A DNA stretch of 64,000 nucleotides from Euborellia annulipes (Eukaryota > Arthropoda > Insecta > Dermaptera > Anisolabididae). Of this stretch, positions 54,661-64,000 are shown piece after piece. The number at the start of each line of letters is the position of its first letter. The first letter of the stretch is position 1. The stretch is from assembly GCA_023213315.1 (NCBI GenBank), contig JAKCPI010000872.1:372001-436000 (forward strand). The letters run 5' to 3'. Position numbers and translations under genes: made by a program. The notes below the pieces were generated by a model that searched no databases, was not told the origin of the DNA, and saw only the letters and a list, made by a program, of their open reading frames with translations.

Positions 54661-55331
54661 TTTTAAAGAGCATCTAAAAAATAATTTATGAATGTTAATT
54701 AAAATTGTTAAAGCGGATTTTGAGAAATTCTAAAACTAAAAAAAGTAGATTAGTAAAGTAATAGTACACTTTGGACGATTTTATGAAAAAGGTTCGTTTT
54801 CCATAGCATAGGAATAATCTCATAATTCTTTCCATGGGCGCAAATAACACCCCCACAAAAGTTGCACTAAAGTGGCTCTAATTTTGAATTTTTAAAACGT
54901 AATCCCTTAAAAATATGCAGATAGTTAAAATACAGAGAAATATTCCAGTTTCAGTACAATCTGAGGATGTTTAATGGTGCAATATTTTTTTCCGCCCTTG
55001 ACAATTACATAATACATCCTTTAGTTATTAAGGTATGTACCCAGCTAGCAGAACCTTGTCAAAATGACGTCCGAAATTGGTCATAACTGGCCAAATGACT
55101 AAATAAAACCTAAAATAAAAGGTCTTTTTTGTAACGTCTTTAAAACGTGCAAAATAGCACATTATAAAGACGTACCGATCAAGTACGAATCACGACACTT
55201 ATTATTACTTTCTCTTACCTACATATTTTTATTTTAATACGCATGCGCACACATTTCGCGCATTCGCATGCATTTCGCGCATGCGCAACTGTTAGCACCC
55301 ACAAAGGATCGTACCGGTTCTATTATCTAAG

Positions 55332-55676
55332 GTGGCATTTAATGTAGTCATGTCTTTTATTGCTGTTGAATTTGTAACTAATGATGATCCTGTAATGGCT
55401 ATAGTCCATCATTCTTGGCTATTAGCAGATCAAAACAAAGATTGGTGGCCTCGCTACAAAATAGGTTGCAGAATAAATAAAGATTTAATAAAATCCGAAA
55501 TACTAGACGTAGAGAAGTGGGAATTGTGTTCATTCAAAGATAATTTAGATAGAGCAAACAAAAAGCTGCAAAAAATAGAAAATAATAATGATACTGAAGC
55601 ACCATCTTTGGAAATTCAAAAACAAAAAAGAAAGCCTAATATACAATATCATACAGTATATGTATTTAATTGCTAA
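55332..55676 (+). CDS. DUF4806-type N-terminal domain protein fragment
   Basis: The 114-codon frame reads FIAVEFVTNDDPVMAIVHHS then WLLADQNKDWWPRYKIGCRI, with EKWELCSF and an acidic, Lys-rich end (DRANKKLQKIENNNDTEAPS). The order (hydrophobic VEF strand, VxxxWL, WWPxYK, WxLCxxK, then DNxxxAxKKLxKxE) resembles the N-terminal part of insect and hydrozoan proteins that carry DUF4806 at the C-terminus. That C-terminal domain is not present, and the frame ends in a Cys/stop. It begins about 290 bp inside a TIR element with no transposase. The frame is intact, so recent capture or selection is possible. The first ATG is assumed; a second Met lies seven codons on. The family assignment is from pattern memory. 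Confidence 0.5.
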   Translation: MAFNVVMSFIAVEFVTNDDPVMAIVHHSWLLADQNKDWWPRYKIGCRINKDLIKSEILDVEKWELCSFKDNLDRANKKLQKIENNNDTEAPSLEIQKQKRKPNIQYHTVYVFNC

Positions 55677-55800
55677 AATAATGTGTTTTATAATTATATT
55701 ATTAATAAAATTTAATTTTATATGTGAGTTTGTGGTTTCTCCTTTTTTTTTTTATCCATCACGTTATAAAAAGGTCAAAATAAGTCAAGGAATCACAATT

Positions 55801-55896
55801 TGTTTTTATTTTCTTCCTGGCTGCATGTGACTATTGGTCATTATAGGTCTTCGGACCTTATGCACCCATTCCAAAAAAAAAAAAAAAAAAAAAAAA
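55801..55896 (+). mobile_element. Non-LTR 3' UTR and poly-A tail
   Basis: TTTTCTTCCTGGCTGCATGT, then ATAGGTCTTCGGACCTTATG and CACCCATTCC, ending in A24. It is nearly identical to the complement of 4613-4690, so it is the same retroelement family, severely 5'-truncated. Confidence 0.88.
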
Positions 55897-56139
55897 TTTG
55901 ACGTTTTAACATGTCGTCATCGATCTGTGACATTAGTCCGTGATTTTTAGGTCATTTTGTAGTCAAACATAACGTCATTTCTGGTCAGTCTATGACCAGT
56001 TTCCGACATTTTGACGGGTCTCTGCTAGCTGGGTAAATTCATAAGAGTACAAATCTACTCAGAGCCCAATAAAACATTTTCTATTTCTATTCTATTTATA
56101 AATTACAATTTTAAACAAATCTATATCAATTATATACAA

Positions 56140-57210
56140 CTAGCAGCTCGCCTTCGGCGAGCAATTGCCCGCTTTCGGCGGGCAAGTTTCTTGCACGGCC
56201 ATCGTTGAAACCCTGAAATTCCCGGAGCGTAAACCTTCTTAATTGGTGGCCAACCCTCAACATCGATGCCTCGTTTCTTCTTTAGCGCAAAAAGCAAACT
56301 GATATCTCATAGGTTACCCGTTTAAATGTCATTATAAAATTTAAAAAAAAACTCCAAAATGAGAATTCAGTGCTTTTAAAATTAGAATTTGAAGCTTCGT
56401 AAATAAGGCCAAGGCAATAAATGTAATGTATCTGACAAATTACAACTTTTTTGGAATTAATAAAAAAAAAAAGTTGAGATTTAGGTAAATTGAAAAATCC
56501 TAAATTTCGTAAAAATGGGAGAAGGGAGGGTGGTTCGGTTAAAACCACAGGTTAAAACAGGTTACATCAGATTTTTTCTTTTTTATTTAATTTAAAGCCA
56601 AAGGCCCGAGGTCACTAAATAACTTTACATCCCTCTATTATCGTTTAAAACATATTTTCTCAAACTTATTTTGCTGACTGTCCCTTTTTTTTAATTTTTT
56701 TTTTTTTTTTTTCACATCTGTAAACGAAGATTTACTCCAATTATAGAAAGATATTGGCAATGTTTGAAAATTTTCACGGCAAGTGGGATTTGAATTGGGT
56801 GGGCAACTCTAGATTCGTAACCCGCAGTTGATCCGATTAGCCATGAGCCTCCTATATTTTTATTAACCTTCAAAAGACATAAATTTATGACATAACTAAT
56901 GAGAAAATTAAAGGAATTTTTTCGATTTTAAGGAGTTTGATAATATCAGGTTCTATTTGAGTAAAATACAACGAAAAGTCGCCGCGTTCAGTAACTTGAA
57001 GCCAATTGATCTTTTAAGTTATCAACATTTCTACTAATACTATATAAATCCACGTGATAAAAATGAATGCAATACCCGTAATAACAAAAATTAGACGATA
57101 TTAATTTTTAATCTACATGCCAAATTTCATCTTTATAGGTATTATAGTTTAGGCTGGTCGTTGTCATCACTTAGTAAGTCACAAGTCTCTTTATATATAG
57201 AGAGAAGAGA
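56140..57210 (-). mobile_element. Non-autonomous Helitron, about 1.07 kb
   Basis: On the minus strand the 3' end is hairpin GCTCGCCGAAGGCGAGC, then TG-CTAG, then T. The 5' end is near 57210 (TCTC..TCTATATATAAAGAGAC after an A). It shares GGCCATCGTTGAAACCCTGA and later blocks with the 29072 Helitron. A SINE E copy sits inside. Confidence 0.85.
56705..56855 (-). mobile_element. tRNA-derived SINE family E, copy 1
   Basis: The minus strand reads GAGGCTCATGGCTAATCGG (box A region), TAGAGTTGCCCACCC and AATTCAAATCCCACTTGCCG (box B region). It matches 59850-60022. Confidence 0.7.
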
Positions 57211-57367
57211 TGAGTAGATGTGTTTAATTTTTTTTTTTTTAATTTTTTGAAAATAAATTTTAAATTGTATATTAATGATATGTATACTGTATATACAAAA
57301 AATGCTATTCAAAATGTAATAAGACAAAATATTGAAAATATTTGAAAGTATTATTAAATTGTAGATC

Positions 57368-57391
57368 CTGAGGATGTTGAATCCATCGAAA
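57368..57391 (+). ncRNA. Weak hammerhead-like motif
   Basis: CTGAGGA, TGTTGAATCCATC, GAAACTG. The boxes are present, but the only stem (GAUG/CAUC) uses core bases. Confidence 0.3.
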
Positions 57392-57529
57392 CTGATACTT
57401 GCTACTAAGACAGTTGACTAATAATAACTAAATTTACGTAAAATAAAAACAACGTTTTTATAATTTTTTTGACCGAACATCCGTCTTAGGCGAAGAATCT
57501 GCAAAGTCAATTTAATTTTTTTTTTTTTT

Positions 57530-57720
57530 GTGGGGGGATCGACATTCTTGTATCTGGGGGGGGGGGAGGAGGCGCCAGTCAATGTAGTTACCGCCTCTGG
57601 CTCTTTCGTTCCTTTATATATTTTGTTCGCACCTTTTGAACTTGCTGGACCCCAAAACGGGTATTTCAATCAAAACCTCAACATGGAATTTATGAGGTGA
57701 TTGCATACTATGTACATAAA
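57530..57720. mobile_element. hAT-like terminus fragment
   Basis: G-rich GGGGGGGGGGGAGGAGGCGC, then CAGTCAATGTAGTTACCGCC and TCTG. The outer strand CAGAGGCGGTAACTACATTG matches the end near 63438-63460. Confidence 0.5.
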
Positions 57721-59213
57721 TATTACATAGATATTTAAAAAAAAGGTATGGGTGAGCTTTTATTCAAAATGCATAAGAAGGGGAAAAATAACTTTTTACA
57801 AAGAGATATACAATTTTCAATTAAGAGTCAATTATTGTCAATATTGTCTTTCTTTGAAAGAAAGTTATTTTCATATTTTTAGTGAATGTTTAAATAAAAG
57901 CGTTTTTTAAATACATAAAGTCCTATTTTTGATATAAAAACAAAAAAATTTTAGAGCTTCTTGGGTTGGCTACTAAAGAGATTTGACAATTCTAATTATG
58001 AATGTTTGAATTCCTTTTAAAGGCACACACCCTACCCACCCCTACAAACACCACGCGCATTTCATTTCTCAGCGGTGCTCTAATGATTTTTCATAAATTT
58101 CAATTTTCTTTATTTAAACTTCACTTATATTTTCTGCGATTTTAGAGTAAAGAGATAAACACATACACACAAACGTCAATACACGAACGCATAAACTCAT
58201 ACACCATCAATTTATTAACAACAAAGACCGTTAAAAATGATAATATTTAAGGGTTGTTAGTTTGATATTATTTAATATTGCGAAAATTAATTAACATTTA
58301 TATCTCACTTTTTAGCATATTAAATAAAACAATTTTAATCTTACAAACGAAGAACAATATGCCTACCATTGGGCCTAAACGTTGATTTAGCTCAAATAAC
58401 AACGCGCCATTGTGATATTTGCTTTAATTAAATAAAGACTAAAACTCTCAATTTGAATTCCAGACTCAGAAAATTATTTAAAATAATTAATAATTTTTTT
58501 TTTTTTTTTTTTTTTTAACCGATATAATAATTTTTTTATTGAAAATTTTCTTAATAGGGAAAAAAGAGCATTTAAATTCTCCATAGAGAAATTACAAAAT
58601 TACTTCTTTAGGAGAAATTGTAGTCTATTTTACGCGGAGAAAGTTTTTTTTTTTTTAATCAAACATATTTCATAGAAATAAACATAAAATAATTTTTTTT
58701 ATTCCTTCCTTTTGCCGATATATCATTAAAAACGACTAGCTGCACATATAATATAAGCAGTCGAAACTTTGTACAGTATTTTATTTATTTTTTTTAATAA
58801 ATAATTAATACAAATGTGGTCTATAATTAAAAACTACCAAATAATAATAATAATAATACAAACTTCAAAAGCTTTAATAAACATATTAATAAATATGAAT
58901 TATACTTATTTGCTTAACGACCATTTATATGTTATATTTAATTTATTATTTATTAATTGAAAAAATGTGAGATTTACTCAGAATTCCTTGTCGACAGAGA
59001 AATTTTGTAATAAAAACATTTATACCCTCTTTTTTAGCTTTATCTGAACAAGACTCGATCAGTAAAAGACTCATCTTAAGAACTCTTTAAGAAGTGCCCT
59101 TAAATTAAGGGTCTCTTTTTAAATTATAATTAATTTATTATATTTTTTAAGTTCTTAAAATATCAAATAGAAGGCTCTAACACTATTTTTGAGAGGAAAG
59201 TAATGAAAACATA
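57721..59213. other. AT-rich spacer with one foldback-family arm
   Basis: 58806-58862 (CAAATGTGGTCTATAATTAA, then (AAT)n) is a single arm of the 13818 foldback family. T-runs near 58495. No gene is seen. Confidence 0.5.
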
Positions 59214-59705
59214 AGGGGTATTAGTGATCTTGTATATAGGACGTCCTATCGTCTTAAAAGTCTCCTATGTCTTATTTGAGTATATTATTATACTTAAGAC
59301 ATTTACCACTCCTATTGCTAAATAGTACATAGGACGGCCACAGGTCTGTTATATCGGTGTCGTATGTTGTAAAGCAATTCCCGCCTTTAGAAATGTCAAA
59401 GTTATATTCTAACCTAAAAAGTGTTAGTGCAGTTTGTGTTTTGTTTTCAAGTGTTTAGTGTGTTGTTTTGTTTGTTTCTCTTATTTATTTATTTAAAAAT
59501 AAAAATGAGTCAGATAAGTGAGACAATTGTAAAAAGAAAAAGACTGAATCAGGTTATGAATGTTGTTCGATCTCACCGATAGGAGCGCCACTAATCATCA
59601 AATATGACATAGGACAAATTTATTTTTGGTCAGTCGTCAACTTTTGTTCAAAACTGTTTACGATTTAGGACATTTAGGACAAAACACAAGATCACGAATA
59701 CCCCT
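59214..59705. mobile_element. TIR element, 492 bp, with a promoter-like leader and mini-frame
   Basis: Left AGGGGTATTAGTGATCTTGT; right ACAAGATCACGAATACCCCT: one mismatch in 20. Flanked by ATA on both sides. A 25-codon frame at 59505-59582 starts AAAATGAGTCAGATAAGTGA after a T-rich leader and contains VKRKRLNQVMNVVRSHR. It could be the retained first exon of a PIF/Harbinger-like gene, but the superfamily is uncertain. Confidence 0.75.
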
Positions 59706-59849
59706 ATAATTTCACCTATATAACATGTTACTAAGCGTTTTAGGAGAAAATTACAAAAATAATAAAATTCAAATTCTTTTGTTACCATGTACTGGTCTAA
59801 CTTTCGGCAATCTAATTTCACAAGGGACTTGTCCCAGAGTTCAGTGCAA

Positions 59850-60022
59850 TTTATTTTTTTTTATTTTTACATCTCTCAACAGGGACAAACTCCCATTACA
59901 GAGACGGAGAAGACATTGGCAATGTTGGAAAATTTTCACGGCAAGTGAGATTTGAACCCGAGTTGTATAGCAACTCTAGATTCGTAATCTGCAGCTTATA
60001 CGATTAAGCACGAGCCTCCTCA
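59850..60022 (-). mobile_element. tRNA-derived SINE family E, copy 2
   Basis: The minus strand has GAGGCTCGTGCTTAATCGTA (box A region), then CTCGGGTTCAAATCTCACTT (box B), then CCAACATTGCCAATGTCTTC. Poly-T at the left edge (its A-tail). Confidence 0.75.
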
Positions 60023-60504
60023 AAAATTTATATTGATACATGTAGGCCTACCATATACAATATATATATATAAAGATATTATGGAAAAAATACATGTCAA
60101 ATAATGTGTTCACATGAAAATTTTTTTTTAATTATTCAAATATTAGACAAATTTATATTAAAATAAATTTGCATTTTAAAAGAGAAAAGTTTATAATTTC
60201 TTTGTGGTAAAAGTTTAGAAATTCTTATTTATAATACCAGCATTTTTTTATTTATTCAATCAGACTTGTCATATATATTTTGTATAGTTGTGTTTTATAT
60301 ATTAAAAAAAAAAATGTTATGTAAAATTATTGCATATGAAAGGGATAGATTAGTTATGCAAACAAAGTAATATCTGAATGCATTTGCAATGGAAACAAAG
60401 CTCTAATTTATTGGCTAAAAATATTATTTAAATTAAATCCAAAAGATAATTTATATATGAATAATTTTTTTTTTTAATGAAAAAAATATTTTTTTTTAAC
60501 AAGA
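60023..60504. other. AT-rich spacer
   Basis: (TA)n at 60058-60072; otherwise nothing recognised. Confidence 0.4.
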
Positions 60505-60655
60505 GTGTGAGTGTTTTTTATTGGTGAGGCCAAACATCCCATGGCCCTTGGGAATCGAACCCAGGATCTCCGCCTTTCCGGGGCATTGGCGTGCTGTCCA
60601 GGCCACCGGACCCTCGACCTGCACCTGTGGCCTGTCCGGCGGACTGCCCCTACGG
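60505..60655 (-). mobile_element. tRNA-derived SINE family C
   Basis: The minus strand has GGTCCGGTGGCCTGGACAGC (box A), GGGTTCGATTCCC (box B, 60550-60562 complement) and a tail GGGATGTTTGGCCTCACCAA. Its tail is also in the palindrome at 35026-35142. Confidence 0.8.
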
Positions 60656-60673
60656 AAATACTATATGCCCTAA

Positions 60674-60938
60674 CAGGGGCGTATATAGAAACTTTTTTCG
60701 GGGGGAGCCCGAACTCAAAAATTTATCTGCGGAAAATTTTTTTTTAAGAAACTAAATTTTTTTCACACGAAGTTTTTTGCGGAACATTTTTTCTTTTACG
60801 GAACCAAAGTTTTGCATCCTGCGGAAAAATTTGTTGCGCTGATGTCTGTATATTCCTATATATGTATATGTGTTTGGGAAATTTCGGGAAGGGGGACCCG
60901 AGCCCCCTCGGCCCCCCCCCCCCTTATATACGGCCCTG
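60674..60938. mobile_element. hAT-type MITE, 265 bp, TSD TGCCCTAA
   Basis: Termini CAGGGGCGTATATAGAAAC and TTATATACGGCCCTG, with TSD TGCCCTAA at 60666-60673 and 60939-60946. Family shared with 36251 and 62938. Confidence 0.95.
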
Positions 60939-61139
60939 TGCCCTAAATTATAAGCGAATGTAAGCAATTATAATTGCTTATATCCTCACTTATAAGCAGA
61001 AATATGACCTGAAACATATATATCTTCAAATTATATATTAAGTTATAAGAAAAATTATAATCGGATATAATTTGAATTATAACCAATAGGTATAACTTTT
61101 TATATGTCTCGGAAATTATAAAAATTATTTTGGAATATA

Positions 61140-61463
61140 TCTATACTATATATAAACGACGAATGTGTGTGTGTTACACTCCGTTCTCAGCAGCCATTAG
61201 GCGTAGAGACATGAGCGATGGCTCATTTTGATCCTCTAGGTGTGAGGATGATGCAGAAAAGGCGAGGGTCCGCCGTAGGCGGGCCCGAGCCAGCTGGAGG
61301 GGGGTTCAGGGGGCGTAGTCTCCCTGTCTAGACGCCAGCCGGCTTCTCATATTTAAGAAAAGACGAGGGTCCGCCGTAGGCGGTCCGAGCCAGCGGCGGA
61401 GGGTCAGGGGGCCTAGCCCCCATGGCCAGCCGGAGCAGCCGCAAAGCGGCTGCGGCCGGCTGG
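61140..61463 (+). mobile_element. Non-autonomous Helitron, 324 bp, CTGG 3' end
   Basis: 5' A-TCTATACTATATATAAACGA. The 3' hairpin GCAGCCGC-AAA-GCGGCTGC is extended by CCAGCCGG/CCGGCTGG, and the element ends CTGG before T. It shares GAGGGTCCGCCGTAGGCGG, twice, with the 20965 family. Confidence 0.88.
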
Positions 61464-61710
61464 TTATGGTATATTCAAAGATATAATTTTTGATTATAAT
61501 TGTAATTATTTTCGCAAATATGACTGCATTATACATATTCATGATGGTATAGTGACTCTTTAGATTTGGACTCTAGACTTATTTTTACTAGTTAATTATA
61601 TGGGGATTTAAAAAACTCAGCTTCCCCCCCCCCCCCCGCTCCCCTACCTCCAGGAAAAAATTGAAATTACGGCACTTCAATTAATATTTTATATAGAAAA
61701 TATATATATA

Positions 61711-61808
61711 TTTTTTTAAGGTCTTTTTCGGCATCTGAGGCCATTTAGACCCCATCCCTATTTATTTCAAATGATTTGAAGTCAAATCAAATGAAATAAA
61801 TTTTTACT
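61711..61808 (-). mobile_element. SINE family A, 3' half
   Basis: The minus strand matches TTTATTTCATTTGATTTGAC, then AAATAGGGATGGGGTCTAAA and GGCCTCAGATGCCGAAAAAG of the 12031 copy; the tRNA part is missing. Confidence 0.85.
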
Positions 61809-61819
61809 TGAATAATGCT

Positions 61820-62600
61820 TTATTCTGTTCCAGTAAATTTATTTCAAAATAAACTACATAAATCTAATTTTAGTTATTTTAATGTATATTTTTACTAAAG
61901 GCCCTAGGGGTATAAGAATGGTGAAAATGCCCTTGGAACATATTTCAATGATACATAGGTGATTTGTAGGTACTAATAAAATAATAAGATGCTGAAAGTT
62001 TCAGATCGCTATCTCAAATGGTTTTTGAGAAAAACCAAAATATGTAAAAATCAGAAAAACATTTTTTTCTCAGGAACGGCTGAATCGATTGATTTGAATT
62101 TTTGATATGTTTTGGGGGCTGATGGTACCTTCTAGGGAAAAAATCAAGACCTATATCGGATCATGACATCCTTGAAAAAATGGCGTTTTTTGTTTAATTT
62201 TAATTTTTAACCATGATACAATTTTGGCACAAAAATGAAACAATTTTTTTTGAAATCCTCATTCAATTTCCTGTAAGTTCGTAAGTTCAACAAAAAAAGG
62301 TACGCCATAGTAGAAAAAAATAAAAACCATTTATTACTCAAATATTGACTTTATATGTTTTGTGCTTTAATCTTGTTTTTTATTGCTTAAGCTTACACAT
62401 ATATTTTCATTTTATTCAAAATAACCAGTTTATATTCATAACATCAAAATTTTTTGCCTAAATCAAAAGTTAAAATTTTTAAATATCTATAATCATAAAC
62501 TATAATGCTATAAGATAGAAACAGTTTTTGATTAATGAATAATAAAAATAAAAACTAATATCAAAAAGATAAATCTTTCAACAATAAAAAATGCAGAATC
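61820..62600. other. Unidentified repeat-like spacer
   Basis: It contains GGAACGGCTGAATCGATTGA and ATGGTACCTTCTAGGGAAAA; these look like a dispersed element interior. No TIR was found and no coding. Confidence 0.35.
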
Positions 62601-62608
62601 ACGTTTAA

Positions 62609-62938
62609 TCAGTCTTCGTCACTGTCTTCTTCAATCACAGTTGAAACGTTGTCTTTATCAAATAATTTGCTCAATGTTTCAGCGGGCCTCAGAATTTTTG
62701 TCAAATATCTTCCGTATGACAAATAATTTTCATAAACAATGGCAGCAACGTGAGAGCATCATCCAATTGTTCTAAGACCATTCGCACACTCACAGCTATG
62801 TCTTAATAGGCCTTTAGGTCCATTAGCATTTTTTTTATATTTAATAAAACATCTATACACTTTGTTATTAATATGGCGAGAGTGTACTTGAGCTTTAAGT
62901 ATGTTAGTATGGTCTTTTACATATTGGATAGTAATTTC
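62609..62938 (-). pseudogene. SWIM-type zinc finger transposase-like C-terminus
   Basis: The minus frame (110 codons from the MITE edge to a TGA at 62609-62611) reads HTNILKAQVHSRHINNKVYR, CFIKYKKN, GLLRHSCECANGLRTIG, a TGA at 62759-62761, then CSHVAAIVYENYLSYGRYLT and an acidic end VIEEDSDED. CxC-x(n)-CxH with RT.G..SHVA is the SWIM zinc finger layout found in MULE-related transposases and their host derivatives. The in-frame stop falls where a Cys or similar is expected, and the N-terminus is cut by the MITE at 62938, so it is a dead fragment. Apart from the stop the frame is clean. Confidence 0.82.
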
Positions 62939-62996
62939 AGGGGCGTATATAGAAATTTTTTTAGGGGGGGGCCTGAACTCAAAAATTTTTCTGCTA
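62938..62996. mobile_element. Truncated hAT-type MITE end
   Basis: CAGGGGCGTATATAGAAATT, then GGGGGGGGCCTGAACTCAAA, the first 59 bp of the 60674 family. The other end is missing; the sequence passes straight into an inverted copy of the SWIM fragment. Confidence 0.8.
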
Positions 62997-63003
62997 AAAA
63001 TCT

Positions 63004-63054
63004 ACCTAAAGGCCTATTAAGACATAGCTGTGAGTGTGCGAATGGTCTTAGAAC
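63004..63054 (+). pseudogene. Inverted copy of the SWIM finger segment
   Basis: The 51 bases are the complement of 62769-62819 without visible mismatch and encode PKGLLRHSCECANGLRT in plus orientation. The 72-codon frame at 62873-63091 is created by this junction. Confidence 0.88.
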
Positions 63055-63437
63055 CAGCATTAGATTTTCGAAAAATTTAAAATTTAGCTAATAAAAATTT
63101 TTTTGGATCTTTTAGATTTTAATTAGTCATAAAAAATTATATTAAGAAAATTTTTAATGAATTTAATTCATTAAACGCATCCAAAAATTCCTTAAAAAGT
63201 TATTTGATATAAAAATGAAAAATTGAAGAAGTATGATTACTGGGAGCTCATAGCATTTATGAATAGTGTTTGTAGGAAAAAACTCAGAACACAACAGTCA
63301 TAAACAAAATTAGATCACCAAGAGCTTTACACTATGATCGTTGGATAGCAAAAGTCCTTTACTCCTTTAAAATATTTTTATTTTGACAAGTAAACGGCGT
63401 GGAGTACATTTGTTTGTTTCTTGTGATTGTATAACAT

Positions 63438-64000
63438 CAGCGTAACTACATTGATTGGTGCCCCCTCCCTCGATGGTAAGGAATGTCCCCCCCCAAAAAA
63501 AAAAAAAAAAAAATATTTCCTAATATAGAATTCCAAAAATTTTAAATTTAAATACATTTTATTATTTAGTGGTGCCAAAAGGGCTTAAACTTTAGAAAAA
63601 ACGAATTTTACAGTTTTTAAACTTTGGACACTCCTAATACAATTTTTCAGATCCCTGAATCAAAAAACCATATATTTACGATAAGCGAAAGGTTGTGGCG
63701 TGGCAACGAGAAAATAAATTTTGACACTCTAAAAATGTACTTGCTCATTGCCAAGAAACAGCCTACACCTATCCTCATATATTTACGACATTTTATAGTT
63801 CTTCAACTTTTCAAAAGTCATTCATTCTTGAAAATCTATTAATTTTAAACAAAATTATGAAGAAAATAGTTATCAAAGTCAGGTTTCAGCGCTATCCATA
63901 TACCCAAGAATAACTCTAACTTCTAAGGCATTTTTCATAAAATTTTCTTATATTCATACTTGTCTTTGATAATTATTTTGTATATAATTTCGTTAATAAA
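63438..64000. mobile_element. hAT-like end and fragment of the 50359-type element
   Basis: CAGCGTAACTACATTGATTG then GTGCCCCCTCC looks like a hAT terminus. From about 63590 to 63850, AACTTTGGACACTCCTAATA and CTTTTCAAAAGTCATTCATT are shared with the 50359 TIR. The window ends inside it. Confidence 0.55.

Larger units (their letters stand above)
55040..56033. mobile_element. TIR element, 994 bp, TA target, with captured gene fragment
   Basis: CCCAGCTAGCAGAACCTTGT and AAAATGACGTCCGAAATTGG at the left; complements (GACGGGTCTCTGCTAGCTGGG) at the right, flanked by TA. TA targets suggest Tc1/mariner-like mobilisation, by inference. It contains the 55332 frame and, inserted later, a non-LTR 3' tail. 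Confidence 0.8.

Noticed and set aside
63378..63578. 66-codon minus frame
   Set aside because: Poly-A/poly-G-derived residues at a hAT-like end; no recognisable protein.

Overview
The window is AT-rich eukaryotic (metazoan) DNA made almost entirely of transposable-element remains. Indicators are polyadenylated non-LTR retroelement 3' ends, tRNA-derived SINEs with A/B boxes, BEL/Pao and Ty3/Gypsy fragments, Helitrons, many 8-bp target-site duplications (TSDs) around short terminal-inverted-repeat (TIR) elements, and Penelope-like terminal repeats. An invertebrate, perhaps a crustacean or other arthropod, is likely; I cannot name the species. I found no intact host gene, bacterial operon, rRNA, functional tRNA or CRISPR array. 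Nearly all open frames are chance or TE debris.

Layout: 1-6.3 kb holds hairpin-headed dispersed repeats, a hAT MITE, a 650-bp MITE, and a 2.46-kb element (TSD GTGTATAC) carrying a dead non-LTR reverse transcriptase (RT) and a Penelope-like palindrome. 6.7-8.7 kb is a CACTG-ended TIR element with a possible three-exon mini-gene. 8.76-12.65 kb is a 3.9-kb hAT-like element (TSD CTGGTATC) full of younger insertions. 13-20 kb is mostly unidentifiable AT-rich DNA with MITEs, foldbacks and a tandem array. 20-22.8 kb is a broken minus-strand BEL/Pao element cut by a 240-bp Helitron. 23-31 kb is a duplicated repeat family, a composite MITE and a Helitron with two identical 5' ends. 31-39.5 kb contains three head-to-head Penelope-like inverted pairs, the largest filled by nested elements. 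41-45.7 kb holds several non-LTR fragments, one retroposon inside another. 48.2-50.2 kb is a Ty3/Gypsy deletion derivative. 50.3-52.6 kb shows nested hAT-like elements. 55-56 kb is a TIR element with a captured DUF4806-type N-terminal gene fragment. 56-64 kb holds Helitrons, SINEs, hAT MITEs and a SWIM-domain transposase-like pseudogene interrupted by a MITE.

The most interesting layer is structural. First, about a dozen hammerhead-ribozyme-like cores (CTGANGA, stem, GAAA) occur, eight of them in four head-to-head pairs. Second, many MITE insertions can be resolved to the base by 8-bp TSDs, which gives a relative order of insertions. Third, short MITE families share subterminal G-runs and C-runs. 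None of these sequences work together as a pathway; the window is a record of successive insertions.
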